The notes under the pieces are model-generated. The model was not told the DNA's origin, did not search any database, and was given only the letters and a program-made list of their open reading frames with translations. From Ornithinibacillus sp047228935 (GTDB lineage: Bacteria; Bacillota; Bacilli; Bacillales; Amphibacillaceae), in assembly GCF_047228935.1 (NCBI RefSeq), contig NZ_JBFEGG010000004.1:196258-260257 (forward strand): a stretch of 64,000 nt of DNA. The letters run 5' to 3'. Position 1 is the stretch's first letter; each line of letters opens with the position of its first letter. The position numbers and the translations under genes are program-made. Below, one piece after another: positions 7,787 through 16,429 of the stretch.

Positions 7787-8989
7787 TTAAACTAGTTCCT
7801 TATCAGGATTCCAAGCAGGGAGCATTTTATTTAGTGGCTTATCTTTTCGGTATCCAAGTACATACTCAGCCTGCATGATCGTATGAATTTCTCGAGTTCC
7901 TTCGTAAATAACAGGAGCTTTAGAATTGCGTAAATAGCGTTCAACTGGATATTCATCTGAATAACCATATGCTCCATGAATTTGCATGGCATCATCCGCA
8001 GCACGATTAGCAAAGTCACAGGCTTGCCATTTTGCTAATGACGTTTCTCTTGTATTACGTTTTCCTTCATTTTTAAGCTCACCAGCACGATATACAAGTA
8101 GGCGACTCATTTGAAGTCCTGCTTCCATTTTGGCAATCATTTGCTGAACTAACTGGTGACGGCCAATTGACTTGCCGAACGTCTCGCGCTCATGGCAATA
8201 TTTCACGCAAGCCTCAAGACATGCCATAATTTGACCAACAGCCCCAGCGGCAACTGTAAAGCGGCCATTATCCAATGCAGACATCGCAATCTTAAATCCT
8301 TCTCCTTCTTCACCTAGTAAATTCTCAGCAGGCACTTTTACATTATCGAAAAACAGTTCACCTGTGTTTCCAGAGCGAATCCCGTGTTTTCCTTTAATAG
8401 CTTTTGAGGAAAATCCGTCCCATGTTCTTTCTACAATAAAGGCGGAGATACCATGATGTTTTTTCGATTTATCGGTATAGGCAAAGACGAGAAAATGATC
8501 CGCGACGTCACATAGAGAAATCCAAGTTTTTTGCCCATTCAAAATATAATAGTCGCCATCTTTAACAGCGGTAGATTGAAGGGAGGCAACATCAGAACCT
8601 GCACCTGGCTCAGTTAAGCCAAAAGCACCTATTTTTTCTCCTTTTGCTTGTGGGGTAAGGTATTTTTGTTTTTGTTCTTCCGTACCCCATTGTAATAGGG
8701 TCATAGAGTTTAATCCTGTATGAACCGATACTGCTGTACGAAATGCAGTGTCTCCGCGCTCTAGCTCTTCACATACAATTGCAAGAGCGTTATAATCCAT
8801 GCCACTTCCACCATATTCTTCCGGGATACAAACCCCCATAAGGCCGAGGTCTGCTAAACGATTATAAATGTTTTGATCAAATTTTCCTTCGCGATCCCAT
8901 TCAGCAATATATGGCATTATTTCCTTGTCTACGAAACTTCTAACGGTCTCACGCAGCATATTCTGTTCTTCAGTAAAATTAAAGTTCAT
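7787..8989 (-). CDS. Acyl-CoA dehydrogenase, glutaryl-CoA dehydrogenase-like
   Basis: A 400-residue flavin acyl-CoA dehydrogenase. FGLTEPGAGSD is the FAD/substrate loop, and the catalytic-base glutamate is in IYEGTREI near residue 367. The stretch FRTAVSVH aligns with the YRSAMSVQ segment of glutaryl-CoA dehydrogenases, whose arginine binds the substrate's free carboxylate; keeping this arginine suggests a dicarboxylyl-CoA substrate. ATG 8989 lies six bases after the CoA-transferase stop and shares its AGGAGTG ribosome site. Together the pair could turn glutarate into glutaryl-CoA and then crotonyl-CoA. Other short-chain substrates cannot be excluded. Confidence 0.85.
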   Translation of the reverse strand: MNFNFTEEQNMLRETVRSFVDKEIMPYIAEWDREGKFDQNIYNRLADLGLMGVCIPEEYGGSGMDYNALAIVCEELERGDTAFRTAVSVHTGLNSMTLLQWGTEEQKQKYLTPQAKGEKIGAFGLTEPGAGSDVASLQSTAVKDGDYYILNGQKTWISLCDVADHFLVFAYTDKSKKHHGISAFIVERTWDGFSSKAIKGKHGIRSGNTGELFFDNVKVPAENLLGEEGEGFKIAMSALDNGRFTVAAGAVGQIMACLEACVKYCHERETFGKSIGRHQLVQQMIAKMEAGLQMSRLLVYRAGELKNEGKRNTRETSLAKWQACDFANRAADDAMQIHGAYGYSDEYPVERYLRNSKAPVIYEGTREIHTIMQAEYVLGYRKDKPLNKMLPAWNPDKELV

Positions 8990-8995
8990 TTTTCA

Positions 8996-10159
8996 TCACT
9001 CCTGATTTATATTAGTTTTTTTAATAGATTGTAATATTTCATCATTATGTTCACCGGCATCTGGTGGGTGGTACCTTAACGTGACAGGTGTTCTCGATAG
9101 TTTTAATGGACTTCCTATCATTTTTATGATGCCAGCTGTCGGATGTTCAGTTTCTAAAAACATATTTCGCGCATGTAGCTGTGGATCATCTGTTACTTCT
9201 TGTATATTTTGAATAGGGCCACATGGGATATTGTTTTCATGACATTGGTCCAACCAATAACTAGTTGGTTTTGTAATTAAAACCTCCTGGATTAATGGAA
9301 CGAGAATATCTCGATGCTTCACACGAGCTGGGTTAGTTTTAAAACGCTCATCATCACTATATTGATCTTTTCTTATAATAGTACAAAAAGCTTTGAACTG
9401 ATTGTCGTTCCCAATCGCAATAATCATTTCCCCATCCATCGTTTGAAAGGTTTGATATGGAACGATATTGGCATGGTGGTTACCAAGTCGGGATGGTATT
9501 TTGCCAGACATTAAGTAATTACTTCCAATATTAATCAAGGCACTAACAGCAGAATCGTAAAGAGAGAGGTCTAATTTTTGTCCTTTTCCTGATTGCTCCC
9601 TTTCGATAATTGCCGCCTGTATACCGATTGCTGCATAAAGACCAGTTAATATATCGGTAATGGCAACGCCTACCTTTTGTGGACCAGATACCTCATCACC
9701 AGTTATGCTCATTAGGCCGCTCATACCTTGAATGATAAAATCATATCCAGGTAAGTCTTTATATGGACCTGTTTCACCAAATCCCGTAATAGAACAGTAA
9801 ATAATCTTTGGATTAATTTTAGTGAGGTTGTCGTAATCAATTCCAAATCGTTCCATCGTGCCTGTTTTGAAGTTATGAATCACTACATCAGATTCTTTTA
9901 CTAATTCTTTAATGGTATGAATGCCATCCTCGGACTTTAAATTTACTGTGATACTCTTCTTGTTTCGGTTAGCACACAAGTAATAGGCACTTACATCATT
10001 TTGGAAAGGCGGACCCCATTTTCTCGTTTCGTCACTTCCACCAGGTGCTTCAATTTTTATGACCTCTGCACCAAGATCTCCGAGAATCATTGTGCAATAA
10101 GGTCCAGCTAGAACCCGGGTTAAATCAAGAACTCTTATATGTTTTAAAGCTCCTGACAC
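8996..10159 (-). CDS. CaiB/BaiF family III CoA-transferase (possible succinyl-CoA:glutarate CoA-transferase)
   Basis: A 387-residue family III CoA-transferase. The N-terminal RVLDLTRVLAGPYCTMILGD is the family signature, and the active-site aspartate is in PGYDFIIQGMSGLM. These enzymes move CoA between carboxylic acids through an aspartyl-CoA anhydride. The GTG start at 10159 follows AAAGGAG. Co-transcription with a glutaryl-CoA-dehydrogenase-like enzyme suggests activation of glutarate, as in the human SUGCT pair, but family members also act on carnitine, oxalate or malate. The leader contains a terminator-like hairpin and a cre-like site. Confidence 0.85.
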   Translation of the reverse strand: MSGALKHIRVLDLTRVLAGPYCTMILGDLGAEVIKIEAPGGSDETRKWGPPFQNDVSAYYLCANRNKKSITVNLKSEDGIHTIKELVKESDVVIHNFKTGTMERFGIDYDNLTKINPKIIYCSITGFGETGPYKDLPGYDFIIQGMSGLMSITGDEVSGPQKVGVAITDILTGLYAAIGIQAAIIEREQSGKGQKLDLSLYDSAVSALINIGSNYLMSGKIPSRLGNHHANIVPYQTFQTMDGEMIIAIGNDNQFKAFCTIIRKDQYSDDERFKTNPARVKHRDILVPLIQEVLITKPTSYWLDQCHENNIPCGPIQNIQEVTDDPQLHARNMFLETEHPTAGIIKMIGSPLKLSRTPVTLRYHPPDAGEHNDEILQSIKKTNINQE

Positions 10160-10185
10160 GGCGACACTCCTTTCTTCATTTCATG

Positions 10186-10244
10186 AAAAAAAGCCAATTC
10201 AAAATGAACACAGTCTTCGCTGTACACAAATTGAACTGGCTTTT
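10186..10244 (-). terminator. Terminator-like hairpin in the leader of the CoA-transferase operon
   Basis: On the minus strand AAGCCAGTTCAA and TTGAATTGGCTT form a long stem with an inner ACAG/CTGT helix, followed by seven T residues. It ends about 25 bases before the GTG start and its SD. Either it stops readthrough or it is a regulated attenuator for the operon. No ligand motif was recognised. Confidence 0.65.
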
Positions 10245-10341
10245 CGCTTGTTGGAACAATTCAGGGTATGAAATGTGAACAAGCTAGGCAGTAAGGTGGA
10301 AATTTATTAATCTTTTTTAGAAAGGTCATGTGGAATAACGG

Positions 10342-10357
10342 TGTAAGCGCTTTAACA
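10342..10357. promoter_or_regulatory. cre-like (CcpA) site upstream of the CoA-transferase operon
   Basis: TGTAAGCGCTTTAACA resembles the catabolite-responsive element TGNAANCGNWNNCA but departs from it at the 3' half, being extended by two bases. It lies about 185 bases before the GTG start. Catabolite control would suit a carbon-acid degradation operon. Weak motif. Confidence 0.35.
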
Positions 10358-10483
10358 TGACTCTTGACTATAGTTTAATTTATTCTGAAAAATTTGTAAA
10401 TAGGTATTGTATAAATTTCATAAGTTTATTATGATTTGGGGGAGTAGAAGTTGTAGAAGGTCCGGTGTGAGTATCGAACATCA

Positions 10484-10511
10484 ACAAAAAAACGGGAGCA
10501 TCCACTCCCGT
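10484..10511 (-). terminator. mreBH terminator
   Basis: On the minus strand AACGGGAG and CTCCCGTT form a stem with a short loop followed by TTTTTTG, directly after the mreBH stop codon. Confidence 0.9.
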
Positions 10512-10517
10512 TACCAA

Positions 10518-11522
10518 CTACTTCATAGCTTTTTCAAGCTTAGATATCATTTTAATCGCTTTACCAGTACCAATCGCCACTGATTCTAATGGATTTGGTG
10601 CAAGGTGAACAGGCACAGATAGTTCATGTGCTAGCCATTCTTGCATACCTTTTAGTAGGGCTCCTCCACCGGTAATTACTATACCGTGATCAACAATGTC
10701 ACCACTTAATTCTGGTGGGCAGTTTTCTAGTGTAACACGGATTGCTTGTAAAATTTGTTCTAATGATTCTTTAATCGCTTCATACACTTCTTTTGAAGAG
10801 ATAGAAACTGTCTTTGGTAATCCTGTTACCATATCACGACCACGAACGTCCATAAACTCTTCTTTATGATTGCTATGAGCATAGGCGATTTCAATTTTAA
10901 CGTTTTCCGCGGTACGTTCACCGATTAGTATATTATATTTCTTGCGGATGTATTGGATGATTTCATCGTCCATTTTATCTCCACCAACACGAACAGAGCT
11001 TGACGACACGACTCCACCAAGTGAAATAATACCAATTTCAGCAGTACCTCCACCAATATCAACAATAACGTTTGCAATTGGTTCATCCACCGGTAAATCA
11101 GCTCCTATAGCAGCAGCTACAGGTTCTTCAATTAAATGAACTTGTTTTGCACCGTAACTTGTTACTGCATTATGAATAGCTCTTCTTTCTACAGTGGTAC
11201 TGCCAGATGGTGTACAAACCACAACATTTGGTTTACGCATAGACGTACCTAACTGTTTACTAACCTTCTTTAAGAAAGCTTTCAGCATTTGAGCAGTAAT
11301 ATCATAATCAGCAATAACACCATCTTTAAGAGGACGAATTGGCACAATATTTCTTGGCGTTTTACCAATCATTTCCTTCGCCTCTGCGCCAACAGCTACA
11401 ACTTGCTTCGAATTAATATCAATTGCAACAACTGATGGTTCATTTAAAATAATGCCTTTATTTTTGGCATAGATAAGTATATTAGCAGTTCCTAAATCAA
11501 TTCCGATTTCTGCATTCGAAAA
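10518..11522 (-). CDS. mreBH: Actin-like rod-shape protein MreBH
   Basis: A 334-residue bacterial actin. The phosphate-1 motif GIDLGTANILIY, phosphate-2 motif VIVDIGGGTAEIGI and adenosine motif GIVITGGGALLKGM are all present. Length and a stand-alone position fit MreBH, the third MreB paralog of Bacillus, which guides lateral-wall synthesis and autolysin LytE on the inner membrane surface, better than MreB (found with mreCD) or Mbl. ATG 11522 follows GGAGGAA; a longer upstream frame is rejected. A SigI-type promoter candidate lies upstream, matching the SigI control known for B. subtilis mreBH. Mbl cannot be fully excluded without alignment. Confidence 0.82.
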   Translation of the reverse strand, partial: FSNAEIGIDLGTANILIYAKNKGIILNEPSVVAIDINSKQVVAVGAEAKEMIGKTPRNIVPIRPLKDGVIADYDITAQMLKAFLKKVSKQLGTSMRKPNVVVCTPSGSTTVERRAIHNAVTSYGAKQVHLIEEPVAAAIGADLPVDEPIANVIVDIGGGTAEIGIISLGGVVSSSSVRVGGDKMDDEIIQYIRKKYNILIGERTAENVKIEIAYAHSNHKEEFMDVRGRDMVTGLPKTVSISSKEVYEAIKESLEQILQAIRVTLENCPPELSGDIVDHGIVITGGGALLKGMQEWLAHELSVPVHLAPNPLESVAIGTGKAIKMISKLEKAMK

Positions 11523-11574
11523 CATAATAAGTTCCTCCATTGGTGACAAATAGTATAACAATATAGTCTTCTGT

Positions 11575-11597
11575 TTCGACAAAAAATTTATGGGTGT
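11575..11597 (-). promoter_or_regulatory. Candidate SigI-type promoter of mreBH
   Basis: On the minus strand ACACCC (complement of 11592-11597) precedes CGAA (complement of 11575-11578) by 13 bases, about 53 bases before the mreBH ATG. This resembles the ACCCCC/CGAA elements of SigI promoters. The rest of the 330-base gap to the next gene is AT-rich; apart from an SD-like site before 11854 nothing else was recognised. Confidence 0.45.
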
Positions 11598-11853
11598 TAA
11601 ACAGACATACTTTTATTATCTACAATCTATATAACATTATTAGCAATAAATGGTTAAAAGTCCAATAATGCAAAATTAAAAGCGTTACTATATAAAAATA
11701 AGATAAAACAGAGGGAATTACAAGTTTCAATTCCTTTACATTTTTGACTAAATGTAATAAAACTGGAAATTCCCATAACGGTAAAACGTGAGATAATGGT
11801 ATAGAGAAACGTCGAATTCTTAAAAGGATTGTAGAAATAAAGGAGGTGGCAAC

Positions 11854-13026
11854 ATGAAAACGAAGCAAATACATAGAGCATTACTTATCCTCATGATTAT
11901 ATTTCTTATTATACCAGGTCTTGTTGCTGCAGATAGTAAAGAATTTTTCCGTTATTATTATAAAAATGGAACTTTTTATAAATATACATACTCTTCATTA
12001 TATGAGTATTTTCATATAGGGTCTGAATCAAAGGAAGGAAGTTTAGCAAATATCGATTGGAAAGAGTTAGATAATCGAGTTCTTGCACTAAAGGTAGAAA
12101 AAGAACAGAACGTAGTTGAGGAAAAGGAGTCCGAGAAACTAAAGCTTCAGCAAGAAATGCCTAAAGCGAACGAGGAATCAAAACCAGTCAAACCTTCTCA
12201 ACATACCCAACAAAAACCGAAAGAGCAAGCTCCTCCAAAAGTAGTAATTAATCAAGCTGAATTTGAACAAGAGGTTATTAGGCTGACTAATAAGGAACGT
12301 GAAAAACATGGACTAGTACCATTGAAGTTAGCTGAAAAATTAGCTCAAGTGGCACGGGGAAAATCGCTTGATATGGCTAAAAATAAATATTTTTCCCATG
12401 ATAGTCCAACGTATGGGTCACCTTTTGATATGATGGAGAACTTTGGAATTACCTATTACTCTGCAGGAGAAAACATTGCAAAAGGTCAAACTTCACCTCA
12501 AGAAGTAGTTCAAGCATGGATGGATAGTGAAGGCCATAGAGAAAATATTCTCCAACCTGATTTTACCCACATTGGAGTGGGGTTTGAAGAAAAAGGGTAT
12601 CATTGGACACAGCAATTTATTAAAGCACTGGATACATCAGTAAATGCGTCTGCGTTTGAAGAGCAGGTAGTAGAATTAACGAATCAGGAGCGTAGTAATC
12701 ATGGTTTAGCACCATTAACCTTAGATCCTATGCTTAGAGAAGTTGCCCGTGAGAAATCAATCGATATGGCAAAAAACAATTATTTTGACCATACTAGTCC
12801 AACATATGGATCCCCTTTTGATATGATGGATAAATTCGGTGTCACTTATCAGACAGCGGGGGAAAATATTGCTAGGGGACAATTTACTCCAGAGGAAGTA
12901 GTGCAAGCTTGGATGAATAGTGAAGGACATCGGGCAAATATATTAAATCCTGATTATACTCATATTGGGGTAGGATTTGTAAGGGACAAAATTATATGGA
13001 CACAACAATTTATTGGTAAAAAATAG
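11854..13026 (+). CDS. Secreted protein with two CAP/SCP (YkwD-like) domains
   Basis: A 390-residue exported protein with signal peptide at about 1-26 (ALLILMIIFLIIPGLVAAD), a Lys/Glu/Pro-rich linker to about 130, and two CAP domains, about 140-258 and 265-388. Each domain repeats the family motifs LTNxER, FSHDSPTYGSPFDMM or FDHTSPTYGSPFDMM, AGENIA and HRxNIL. CAP proteins are cysteine-poor secreted proteins; the bacterial YkwD group has no settled function. The near-identical domains point to internal duplication. The ATG follows AAAGGAGGTGGCAAC. A strong terminator follows. Divergent from mreBH. Confidence 0.9.
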   Translation: MKTKQIHRALLILMIIFLIIPGLVAADSKEFFRYYYKNGTFYKYTYSSLYEYFHIGSESKEGSLANIDWKELDNRVLALKVEKEQNVVEEKESEKLKLQQEMPKANEESKPVKPSQHTQQKPKEQAPPKVVINQAEFEQEVIRLTNKEREKHGLVPLKLAEKLAQVARGKSLDMAKNKYFSHDSPTYGSPFDMMENFGITYYSAGENIAKGQTSPQEVVQAWMDSEGHRENILQPDFTHIGVGFEEKGYHWTQQFIKALDTSVNASAFEEQVVELTNQERSNHGLAPLTLDPMLREVAREKSIDMAKNNYFDHTSPTYGSPFDMMDKFGVTYQTAGENIARGQFTPEEVVQAWMNSEGHRANILNPDYTHIGVGFVRDKIIWTQQFIGKK

Positions 13027-13053
13027 CGGACAGTTTTAACTGTCCGCTATTTT
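13024..13053 (+). terminator. Terminator after the CAP protein gene
   Basis: TAGCGGACAGTT (13024-13035) is perfectly complementary to AACTGTCCGCTA (13038-13049), followed by TTTT. The stem starts on the stop codon. Confidence 0.9.
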
Positions 13054-13085
13054 AGGTAGTATATTCAGAATGTACTCTTTTCATT

Positions 13086-13646
13086 TTACTCTGTTATTTC
13101 CCTTATCACTCTTGCAGGATTTCCACCAACAAGTACATTATCTGGCACATCCTTCGTCACAACTGAACCAGAAGCAATCACAACATTATTACCGATAGTT
13201 ACTCCTGGGTTTATAACTGAACTACCACCTATCCACACATTATCTCCGATTCTAACCGGTTTTCCAAATTCAGCACCTGAAATCCTCTCTTTCGCATTTA
13301 AAGGATGTGTAGCGGTATAAATATGTACACCTGGTGCGATAAAACAATTGTCCCCAATTTTAATTTCACATACATCTAGAAACACACAATTAAAATTAGC
13401 GTAAAAATTTTCTCCTACATGAATGTTATAACCATAATCACATCGGAATGTCGGTTCAATAAATATATTTTTTCCAATTGAACCAAATAATTCTTCTAAA
13501 ATCGTTTTACGTTTTTGATTATCTGTCTCAATTGTCTCGTTATATAGTCTTGTTAGCCTTCTAGCTTCTATTCTCTCATTTACTAATTCTGTATCACCAG
13601 CAAGATAAAGCTCGCCAAGTAGCATCTTTTCTTTCTCGGTTTTCAA
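13086..13646 (-). CDS. maa: Maltose O-acetyltransferase-like hexapeptide acetyltransferase
   Basis: A 186-residue protein of the LacA/Maa/NodL group. The N-terminal maltose acetyltransferase domain (KEKMLLGELYLAGDTELVNER) is followed by a left-handed beta-helix of hexapeptide repeats (about 60-180) with the catalytic-histidine segment YTATHPLN and the C-terminal GNPARVIREI. It would transfer acetyl from acetyl-CoA to a sugar hydroxyl, forming trimers in the cytosol. The start is TTG 13646 after AAAGGAG. It stands alone between converging and diverging genes; the physiological acceptor is unknown. The B. subtilis Maa protein has nearly the same length. Confidence 0.85.
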   Translation of the reverse strand: MKTEKEKMLLGELYLAGDTELVNERIEARRLTRLYNETIETDNQKRKTILEELFGSIGKNIFIEPTFRCDYGYNIHVGENFYANFNCVFLDVCEIKIGDNCFIAPGVHIYTATHPLNAKERISGAEFGKPVRIGDNVWIGGSSVINPGVTIGNNVVIASGSVVTKDVPDNVLVGGNPARVIREITE

Positions 13647-13785
13647 TTTAAATACTCCTTTATATTAGATTTTCTTTTACTAGAATACACTTTTTAATCC
13701 ATTGCATCTAACATTACTGTTAATATTGTTTGAACATGGAACGTTTCACAGTATAATAATATTGGATAATGGGGGGAGCATAAAT

Positions 13786-14541
13786 ATGTTATTTACGATA
13801 TGGATATATACCTATGCAGCTATTTTAGTTATAGGTAGTCTCTTTAGCTTACAAAAAGCCAAAAAGTTATATGAGAAGCCTAGTACGAAAGAAATAAGAG
13901 AAGAAATATTTGAAACACCAAAAACCGTTTCACAAAAGGTAATAAAAGCCACAGGTACCGAGGTAATGGTTACTGGCCAAGAGAAAATACCCGAAGGTGC
14001 CGTATTATATGTAGCAAATCATCAAGGTTTGTTTGATATTTTAGCTTTTTTAGGGCATCTAGAAAAACCTATAGGCTTTATTGCAAAAAAGGAAATTAAT
14101 AAGCTACCTATTATTAGAACATGGATGGGGCTATTAAATTGTGTCTTTATCGATCGTGATGACAGACGGCAATCAATGAAGGCAATTAATCAAGGGATTG
14201 AAAACTTACAAAAGGGTCATTCACTAGTCATCTTTCCGGAGGGTACAAGAAGTAAAGGAAGTAACCTTAATGAATTTAAACCAGGGAGTTTGCGTCTTGC
14301 AACGAAGGCGAAGGTGCCAATTGTACCAGTAACAATTAATGGGACATATAAGATGCTTGAGGAGCGTAATGGTCGTGTACAAGGGTCTAAGGTTACAATG
14401 ACAATTCATGATCCAGTTTTTCCCGAAGCGTATGAAGCTTTAAAAAGTGCTGAACTTGCAAAAGAACTGCAAGAAATAGTTGAAAGTGCATTACCAAATT
14501 CAACTGTTGAAGAATCAAAAGTAGCTATTACCACTTCATAA
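13786..14541 (+). CDS. plsC: 1-acyl-sn-glycerol-3-phosphate acyltransferase
   Basis: A 251-residue membrane acyltransferase that makes phosphatidic acid. An N-terminal membrane segment (about 3-22) precedes the PlsC domain with the catalytic motif NHQGLFD, the glycerol-phosphate-binding motif FPEGTRS and PIVPVTING. ATG 13786 follows GGGGGGAG; the longer upstream frame from 13702 lacks an SD. Monocistronic, ending at a terminator. Bacillaceae often carry more than one paralog, so this could be an accessory copy. Confidence 0.9.
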   Translation: MLFTIWIYTYAAILVIGSLFSLQKAKKLYEKPSTKEIREEIFETPKTVSQKVIKATGTEVMVTGQEKIPEGAVLYVANHQGLFDILAFLGHLEKPIGFIAKKEINKLPIIRTWMGLLNCVFIDRDDRRQSMKAINQGIENLQKGHSLVIFPEGTRSKGSNLNEFKPGSLRLATKAKVPIVPVTINGTYKMLEERNGRVQGSKVTMTIHDPVFPEAYEALKSAELAKELQEIVESALPNSTVEESKVAITTS

Positions 14542-14550
14542 TTATCTTAG

Positions 14551-14582
14551 ACAGTTAGGCGTGTTAGCCTGCTGTTTTTTTA
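14551..14582 (+). terminator. plsC terminator
   Basis: ACAG...AGGC and GCCT...CTGT (14551-14575) form an interrupted stem followed by a run of T. Confidence 0.75.
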
Positions 14583-14668
14583 TTTTAAAAATCTCTATAA
14601 CCCAAGCAATAACGTTGCATACTAGAGATAGTTATAAATTAATTTGCATATTATTTGAGGTGAAATCG

Positions 14669-15664
14669 GTGGTCCAAGGTACAGTCAATTGGAATATTAA
14701 GCTAGATAAGGAATGGTTACAGGAATATGTAGATGATTGGGTAGCGTTCTACCGTAAAGCTACAAAGGAAGGAAACGTGGCATCTTATATTCCAATATTA
14801 GCTAAAGCAAATCCAAATCATTTAGGTATCGCGATACATGGGAAAAATGGACTGAAGATTTGTTCTGGGGATATTGATATACCATTTACGATACAAAGTA
14901 TTTCCAAAGTGATTAGTTTTATGGTTGCATGCATGAAAAATGGGGTTAGTTATGTATTAGACAGGGTGGACGTTGAGCCGACTGGAGAAGCATTTAATTC
15001 TATAATGCATTTAGAAATGAAAAGCCTCAATAAACCTTTTAACCCTTTTGTTAATGCAGGTGCATTAACGGTAACATCCATGCTAAATGGAGCAACATCA
15101 AGTGATAAACTAGCTCCATTATTCAATTTACTTGAAAGAATGATTGGCTATCGTCCTAGTGTCAATCAAGAAGTATTTAAATCTGAAGATGAGACTTCTG
15201 CACGTAATCGAGCAATTGGTTATTATTTATTGGAAACAGGATTTTTGGAGTCTGACCTAGAAGTAACATTAGAGACGTATTTTAAACAATGCTCAATTGA
15301 AATAACAGTGGATGATTTAGCACGAATTGGATTAATTTTAGCAAATGATGGCCAAGATCCTAATAATGAAGAAGAAATTATCCCAAGGCAGATTGCTCGA
15401 ATTACGAAAGCATTAATGCTAACTTGCGGCATGTATGATGCATCAGGAAAATTTGCTACCTATGTCGGGATTCCAGCTAAAAGTGGTGTATCAGGTGGTA
15501 TTGTGGCAGTAGCGCCTCCTAGAGTTAGAAATGCACCTTTTCCTTTTATAGAAGGCTGTGGTATCGGGGTTTATGGTCCTGCTTTAGAAGATAGAGGAAA
15601 CAGTATTGCAGGGATGAAACTCTTAAAACATATTGCATCACAATGGGATTTGAGTATTTTTTAG
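14669..15664 (+). CDS. glsA: Glutaminase
   Basis: A 331-residue serine-type glutaminase that hydrolyses glutamine to glutamate and ammonia in the cytosol. The Ser-x-x-Lys catalytic pair is in FTIQSISKVISF, and FNPFVNAGALTV, VDDLARIGLILANDG and KSGVSGGIVA are family hallmarks. The start is taken as GTG 14669, preceded by TTTGAGGTGA; the longer frame from 14561 begins inside the plsC terminator. Length agrees with B. subtilis glutaminases of slightly over 300 residues. Usually paired with a glutamine transporter; here it is alone, with the SRAP gene following by 25 bases. Confidence 0.9.
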   Translation: MVQGTVNWNIKLDKEWLQEYVDDWVAFYRKATKEGNVASYIPILAKANPNHLGIAIHGKNGLKICSGDIDIPFTIQSISKVISFMVACMKNGVSYVLDRVDVEPTGEAFNSIMHLEMKSLNKPFNPFVNAGALTVTSMLNGATSSDKLAPLFNLLERMIGYRPSVNQEVFKSEDETSARNRAIGYYLLETGFLESDLEVTLETYFKQCSIEITVDDLARIGLILANDGQDPNNEEEIIPRQIARITKALMLTCGMYDASGKFATYVGIPAKSGVSGGIVAVAPPRVRNAPFPFIEGCGIGVYGPALEDRGNSIAGMKLLKHIASQWDLSIF

Positions 15665-15689
15665 ATAAGTTAAAAAAGGGGGAGTTGTC

Positions 15690-16358
15690 ATGTGTGGGAG
15701 ATATACTTTACTAGCAGATGAACTAGAAATATTGGAAGAATTTGATCTAGAACGGGGGATTGAAGGATACCAACCTAGCTACAATATCGCACCAGGGCAG
15801 AACGTTCTTGCTATTATCCATGATGGAAAGGAAAAACGTGCAGGATACCTGCGTTGGGGACTTGTACCATTTTGGGCAAAGGATGAAAAAATCGGTTATA
15901 AAATGATTAACGCTAGAAGTGAATCTGCACATGAAAAGCCTAGTTTTAAACAGTTGATGGCTCGAAAACGATGTCTTATTATAGCTGACAGTTTTTACGA
16001 ATGGAAAAAGACAGAAGATGGGAAACAACCAAAGAGAATCCATTTAACAGACCGTAAACTATTTGCTTTTGCAGGATTATGGGATAAATGGACACATCAG
16101 GATAAAAATTTATTTACTTGTACGATTTTGACACGTGAAGCCAATCCTTTTATGAAAGACATTCACGACCGTATGCCGATTATTCTACCGAAAGATAAGG
16201 AAAATGAATGGATTGCTCCGGAATTTTTAGAACCTGTAGATGCTCGAGAGTTTCTTTTCCATTTAGAACCAGAAACATTTGCTGCTTATAATGTTTCTAG
16301 TTATGTAAATACCGCAAAAAACAATGATGAGAGTTGCATAGCACCATTGGCAGAATAG
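15690..16358 (+). CDS. SRAP (SOS response-associated peptidase) family protein
   Basis: A 222-residue homolog of YedK/HMCES. After removal of Met1, Cys2 (MCGRYTL) becomes the residue that crosslinks to abasic sites in single-stranded DNA. The family residues NARSES, FYEWK and the histidine in HDRMPIIL are present. It shields abasic lesions during replication. The ATG follows AAAGGGGGAG; it lies 25 bases after the glutaminase gene and may be co-transcribed. No LexA box was seen near it. Confident assignment. Confidence 0.9.
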   Translation: MCGRYTLLADELEILEEFDLERGIEGYQPSYNIAPGQNVLAIIHDGKEKRAGYLRWGLVPFWAKDEKIGYKMINARSESAHEKPSFKQLMARKRCLIIADSFYEWKKTEDGKQPKRIHLTDRKLFAFAGLWDKWTHQDKNLFTCTILTREANPFMKDIHDRMPIILPKDKENEWIAPEFLEPVDAREFLFHLEPETFAAYNVSSYVNTAKNNDESCIAPLAE

Positions 16359-16392
16359 AAGTGGTTGACTTTAAACTTCAAGCCTATATAAA

Positions 16393-16421
16393 AAGTCCTT
16401 AAACCAACGGTCTAAGGACTT
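16393..16421. terminator. Bidirectional terminator between SRAP and SSS symporter genes
   Basis: AAGTCCTTA (16393-16401) pairs with TAAGGACTT (16413-16421). A TTTTTATATA tract follows on the minus strand, serving the symporter operon. Confidence 0.8.
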
Positions 16422-16429
16422 AAGTATAT

